64,000 nt of DNA from Oleispirillum sp965228165 (GTDB lineage: Bacteria > Pseudomonadota > Alphaproteobacteria > Rhodospirillales > Rhodospirillaceae), in assembly GCA_965228165.1 (NCBI GenBank), contig CBDDHB010000002.1, positions 620,001-684,000 of the forward strand. The letters are read 5' to 3'. The notes under the pieces were generated by a model. That model had not been told where the DNA came from and made no database searches. It worked only from the letters and a program-made list of their open reading frames with translations. A program made the translations under genes and the position numbers. How positions within the stretch are numbered: position 1 is the first letter of the stretch; every line of letters begins with the position of its first letter. Positions 61,601-64,000 of the stretch are shown piece after piece.

Positions 61601-61760
61601 GCTTGGCATCGGCGCTGGCGCCACCGCCCGCCAGCCCCTCGGACTGACCGTGGTCGGCGGCCTGCTGCTCTCCCAGGCTCTGACCCTCTACATCACGCCG
61701 GTGCTCTACATCCAGCTCGATCGCCTGACCAAACGCCTGCGGCGTTCCGTCGCGCGATAG
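58689..61760 (+). CDS. RND multidrug efflux pump (HAE-1/MdtBC type)
   Basis: The 1023-residue proton antiporter has twelve membrane helices and two large periplasmic loops. It begins MNVELFIRRPVATTLLMVAL, and the proton-relay aspartates are in AVGLVVDDAIVMLENIVRHR. GIVKKNAIMMIDF and LSTLMGTLPIALGIGAGA near the C-terminus are typical of MdtB/MdtC. It forms a tripartite exporter with the upstream adaptor. Substrates are unknown. Confidence 0.94.
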   Translation: MNVELFIRRPVATTLLMVALVIFGVVGYLKMPVSELPAVDFPTISVSASLPGTDPETMASAVATPLENQFSTIAGIDSMTSTSSQGNTRITLQFDLDRDIDAAAQDVQAAISAALRKLPSDMTTPPTLRKVNPGDSPIFYVFMNSPTLPMSTVTQYAEGQLARRLSTIAGVAQVNVYGSQKYAVRLRMDPDAMAARGLGIDEVAAAVTAANVNQGTGALSGPTRTALIHTKGQLLSADAYVNQVVGYRNGAPVRFGDLGDVVDSVENDRLGSWVGDTRTVVLAIQRQPGSNTIEVVDAIRAVLPTFEAQLPPSLNLDVFYDRSQTIRESIFDVQFTLVLAAVLVILVIFLFLRSASATLIPSLALPISVIATFAGMAMFGYSLDNLSLMALTLAVGLVVDDAIVMLENIVRHREAGERPFEAAIKGAREIAFTIVSMTISLAAVFIPVMFMSGIVGRLLNEFAMTIVIAILASGVISLTLTPMLCSRMIKAGHETHGPLYYRLERAFDAMQNAYARSLRWCLDRQTFTFGLFAASLAASVVLFAVVPKDFLPSDDTGRIFGYTEGTSATSFEEMVRNQRIAADIARADPAVEEVMITVGAGGSRTTVNSGMLVINLKPLHERTDSADDVVRRLRRTTANIPGLKVYMQNPPVIRIGGSISKGQYQYVLQDIDTAVLYEGAERMTAALAKEPGFADVTSDMDLSAPTVSVRIDRERAAQLGVTVQQIEDALASGFGQKQVSTMYTPNDQYQVILELLPKFQTEVAALERLYVRGKTGALVPLTAVTEITQGVLPQTVNHMGQLPSVAISFNLGGEISLGEAVARIGELRDTVDLAPTIQTSFDGTAKAFERSTKGMGLLLLAIVVVYIVLGVLYESFIHPLTILSGLPSAAVGALLTLLIFNVPLSLYAFVGIIMLVGIVKKNAIMMIDFSLEQEREGNVPPERAIEQAALVRFRPIMMTTLSTLMGTLPIALGIGAGATARQPLGLTVVGGLLLSQALTLYITPVLYIQLDRLTKRLRRSVAR

Positions 61761-61847
61761 GCGACTCGGCGGCGGATTCGCCGCCCGCGCCGCGGTTCCG
61801 GCGGCATCGGCGCGAAGAAGCCGCCCGGTTTCCCGCCCCAGCGCTCC

Positions 61848-61872
61848 GGGGAGGCCGGGGGTTTGCCTCCCC
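61848..61872 (+). terminator. Hairpin after the RND operon
   Basis: GGGGAGGC and GCCTCCCC form a perfect 8-bp stem with a nine-base loop, about 90 bp past the pump stop. Only a short CCCTTT follows, so it is a weak intrinsic terminator at best. The rest of 61761-61996 shows no gene. Confidence 0.5.
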
Positions 61873-62005
61873 ACCCTTTCGATATGGGGCAATTGGGTTG
61901 AATCCGTCGCGATTTCCTGTCTAGATACTGGACCATGTTGGGGCTTCGGTCTTCCGGGGAACCGGCACCGCCACAATCCAACCGCAATAAAACAGGGTGG
62001 AACTG

Positions 62006-62989
62006 ATGAAGCGCCTCACAAGCATTCTCGGCATGTGCCTCCTGGCCGCGACCGTCTCCGGTCCGGCCTACGCTGCGGCCAAGGTCACCATCAAGCTCGG
62101 CCACATCGCCGAACCGGTGCATCCCTACGGCCAGGGCGGCGACCACTTCGCCAAGCTCGTCGCCGAAAAATCCGGTGGCAAGATCGAAGTCAAGGTGTTC
62201 CCGAACTCCCAGCTGGGCGGCCAGAAGGACCTGATCGAAGGCCTGGTCTTCGGCACCGTCGACATGGCTCTGGTCGGCACGGCGGCTCTCGGCCAGTTCC
62301 AGCCGCAGATTTCCCTGTTCGATCTGCCGTTCATCTTCGACGACCGGCCGCACGCCTTCCGTTCGCTCGACACCGTCGGCATGGAGATCGCCAAGCCCCT
62401 GGAAGGCCGCGGCATCAAGATGCTGGGCTACATGGAAAACGGCATCCGCCACATGACCAACAATACCCGCCCGATCAAGGCTCCGGCGGATATGAAGGGT
62501 CTGAAGATTCGCGTCCAGACCAACAAGATCCACATCGAAATGATCAAGGCGCTCGGCGCCTCGCCGACCCCGATGGATCTGTCGGAACTCTATTCGGCGA
62601 TGCAGCAGGGCACCGTGGACGGCCAGGAAAACCCCTCCGCCCACATCTATACCAAGCGCTTCTATGAAGTGCAGAAGTACGCGTCCCTCACCGCCCACGC
62701 CTACGCGCCCGAGCCGGTCCTGATCTCCATGATCACCTGGAAGAAGCTGACTCCGAAGCAGCAGAAGATCGTCCAGGAAGCCGCCAACGAAGCCATCGCC
62801 TGGCAGCGCAAGGTCTCGGAAGACCAGGACAACGCCTATTGGGACAAGATCAAGGCCACCGGCAAGATGGAAGTGCTGACCGTGGACCGCAAGGCGTTCC
62901 AGGAAGCCACCAAGCCGGTGATCGAGATGTTCGCCAAGACCGTCGGCGAAGACAACATCAAGAAGGTCAACGCTCTGCGTAAGAAATAA
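62006..62989 (+). CDS. TRAP transporter solute-binding protein (DctP family)
   Basis: The 327-residue periplasmic protein has a signal peptide ending GPAYA and the DctP fold. KIRVQTN carries the Arg that binds the ligand carboxylate, and GTVDGQENP is the family signature. AGGGTGG precedes ATG 62006. It heads a TRAP operon with DctQ and DctM, and a terminator lies just past its stop. The ligand is likely an organic acid such as a C4-dicarboxylate or related compound, unproven. Confidence 0.93.
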   Translation: MKRLTSILGMCLLAATVSGPAYAAAKVTIKLGHIAEPVHPYGQGGDHFAKLVAEKSGGKIEVKVFPNSQLGGQKDLIEGLVFGTVDMALVGTAALGQFQPQISLFDLPFIFDDRPHAFRSLDTVGMEIAKPLEGRGIKMLGYMENGIRHMTNNTRPIKAPADMKGLKIRVQTNKIHIEMIKALGASPTPMDLSELYSAMQQGTVDGQENPSAHIYTKRFYEVQKYASLTAHAYAPEPVLISMITWKKLTPKQQKIVQEAANEAIAWQRKVSEDQDNAYWDKIKATGKMEVLTVDRKAFQEATKPVIEMFAKTVGEDNIKKVNALRKK

Positions 62990-63023
62990 GACCGCTTTTC
63001 CCGTTTCGGGAAATTCGCTCGCG

Positions 63024-63057
63024 ATGGCCCGGACACCCGGTGTCCGGGCCATTTTTT
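63024..63057 (+). terminator. Terminator between dctP and dctQ genes
   Basis: ATGGCCCGGACA and TGTCCGGGCCAT form a perfect 12-bp stem with a five-base loop, ending in T6 (63052-63057). Its position suggests strong but incomplete termination so that the binding protein is made in excess of the membrane subunits. Confidence 0.85.
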
Positions 63058-63145
63058 CGCCCTGCTTCCGACATATTTTTCAGCCATGTCTATGCCCGCG
63101 ATCCATGCGCCGGCTGACCCGGCGGAACCATTAAGGGCTCAAGGG

Positions 63146-63628
63146 ATGGACACTGTATTCAAGCTGCTGAGGAAGGTCCTGTACGGGATCTCGGTGACGG
63201 CGATGCTGGTGATGCTGGCGATCATTTTCGTTCAGGTGATCACCCGCTATCTGTTCGGTTTCACCTTCGAGTGGTCGGAGGAACTCGCCCGTTTCCTGTT
63301 CGTCTGGGCGACCTTCCTGGGCGGCGCCCTGATCATGGGCGAGGACGGCCATCTGGCGGTCGAGCTGATGCCGCGCCTGCTCAAGGGCAAGCTGCCGGGC
63401 AAGGTTCTCGACGTTTTCATCAACCTGTGCGGCTACGTCTTCATTCTGCTGATGATCGTCCAGGGCTGGAAGATGACCGAGATGATGACCTTCCAGGAAG
63501 CCCCGGGCCTCGGCATTCCGATGAGCTGGGTTTACGTGATCATGCCGGTCTCCGGCTGCCTGATGCTGCTCTATCACATCAAGGACAGCGTCAAGGTGAT
63601 CAAATCCCTCACCGAAACCGCCGCCTAA
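63146..63628 (+). CDS. TRAP transporter small permease (DctQ family)
   Basis: The four-helix membrane protein of about 160 residues has VITRYLFGFTFEWSEELARF and GALIMGEDGHLAVE, the usual DctQ segments. ATG 63146 is preferred because AAGGG precedes it and it starts at the first conserved helix; ATG 63086 would add 20 residues. It works with DctM in the inner membrane. Confidence 0.9.
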   Translation: MDTVFKLLRKVLYGISVTAMLVMLAIIFVQVITRYLFGFTFEWSEELARFLFVWATFLGGALIMGEDGHLAVELMPRLLKGKLPGKVLDVFINLCGYVFILLMIVQGWKMTEMMTFQEAPGLGIPMSWVYVIMPVSGCLMLLYHIKDSVKVIKSLTETAA

Positions 63629-63641
63629 GGGGACGCGCGAC

Positions 63642-64000
63642 ATGGAAACCTTCCTGGTTCTTTCCTTCATCGGCATGGCGCTGATCGGCGTGCCGGTGGC
63701 CTATGCCCTGTGCCTGTCGGTGTCGGCGGTGCTGTTCTTCTATATGAACCACATGCCGCAGGTACTGATCACCCACAACATGTTCTCGGGCATGGACAGC
63801 TTCTCGTTCATGGCGGTGCCGTTCTTCATGCTGGCCGGCGCCTTCATGTCGGCGGGTGGCGTCACCAAGCGTCTGGTCGCCGTCGCCCAGGCGATGGTCG
63901 GCTCCTTCATCGGCGGTCTCGCCCAGGCGGTGGCGGTGGCGGGGATGTTCTTCGCCGCGATTTCCGGCTCGTCCGCCGCGACCACCGCGGCGATCGGCTC
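63642..64000 (+). CDS. TRAP transporter large permease (DctM family), cut by window edge
   Basis: The first 119 codons are present, beginning METFLVLSFIGMALIGVPV and containing PFFMLAGAFMSAGGVTKRL and AISGSSAATTAAIGS, the conserved DctM N-terminal region. AAGGGGA precedes the ATG, 13 bases after dctQ. The remainder lies beyond the right end. Confidence 0.92.
   Translation, partial: METFLVLSFIGMALIGVPVAYALCLSVSAVLFFYMNHMPQVLITHNMFSGMDSFSFMAVPFFMLAGAFMSAGGVTKRLVAVAQAMVGSFIGGLAQAVAVAGMFFAAISGSSAATTAAIG

Overview
The window looks like chromosome from a G+C-rich alphaproteobacterium, most likely of the Rhodospirillales. The evidence is a complete rRNA operon in the order 16S, tRNA-Ile(GAT), tRNA-Ala(TGC), 23S, 5S, tRNA-fMet, strongly G/C-biased third codon positions, and a gene set typical of that group. 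I cannot name a genus from the sequence alone.

Layout. 1-8425 (all minus) holds a two-partner secretion pair (tpsB then tpsA, with GLUG repeats and running off the left edge), then a LuxR-type regulator, response regulator and histidine kinase whose reading frames overlap. Both tps genes carry a frameshift at the same 13-bp G-run motif. A fragment of a second LuxR-type sensor domain lies between tpsB and the kinase. 8549-16384 is an accessory island beside tRNA-fMet: an IS3-family element with a 4-bp target duplication, a four-gene operon built around a metallophosphoesterase, small regulators, a decayed tyrosine integrase followed by a run of four hairpins, and a large serine recombinase whose frame runs into the tRNA. 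16385-21632 is the rRNA operon (minus).

22145-33395 is mostly housekeeping: a polar amino acid ABC transporter, GMP reductase, a GGDEF/EAL c-di-GMP phosphodiesterase, an Lrp/AsnC regulator, rimO, an OmpA-type lipoprotein and a DUF4198 protein behind a metal-regulator-like operator. 33526-38999 contains nudC and the conserved ATP-grasp / alpha-E / transglutaminase / Anbu peptidase cluster. Here nudC and alpha-E are frameshifted, and the Anbu gene is joined to the C-terminal part of an lpxR-like gene. A diguanylate cyclase follows.

40787-64000 holds a LysR regulator divergent from a beta-alanine catabolic pair (omega-aminotransferase and mmsA), two ArsB/SLC13-type transporters, a TsoY-family membrane protein, a TetR-controlled ABC-2 export operon, an exbB-exbD-tonB operon with a Fur-like box, a YgiQ radical SAM protein, an RND efflux pair and the start of a DctPQM TRAP transporter operon.

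No single locus is clearly a new system. The points most worth a second look are the Anbu-LpxR junction, the arginine in place of the third cluster cysteine of RimO, the metallophosphoesterase operon with its divergent regulator and palindrome, the hairpin train, and the repeated single-base frameshifts in G runs. The frameshifts must first be separated from sequencing error.
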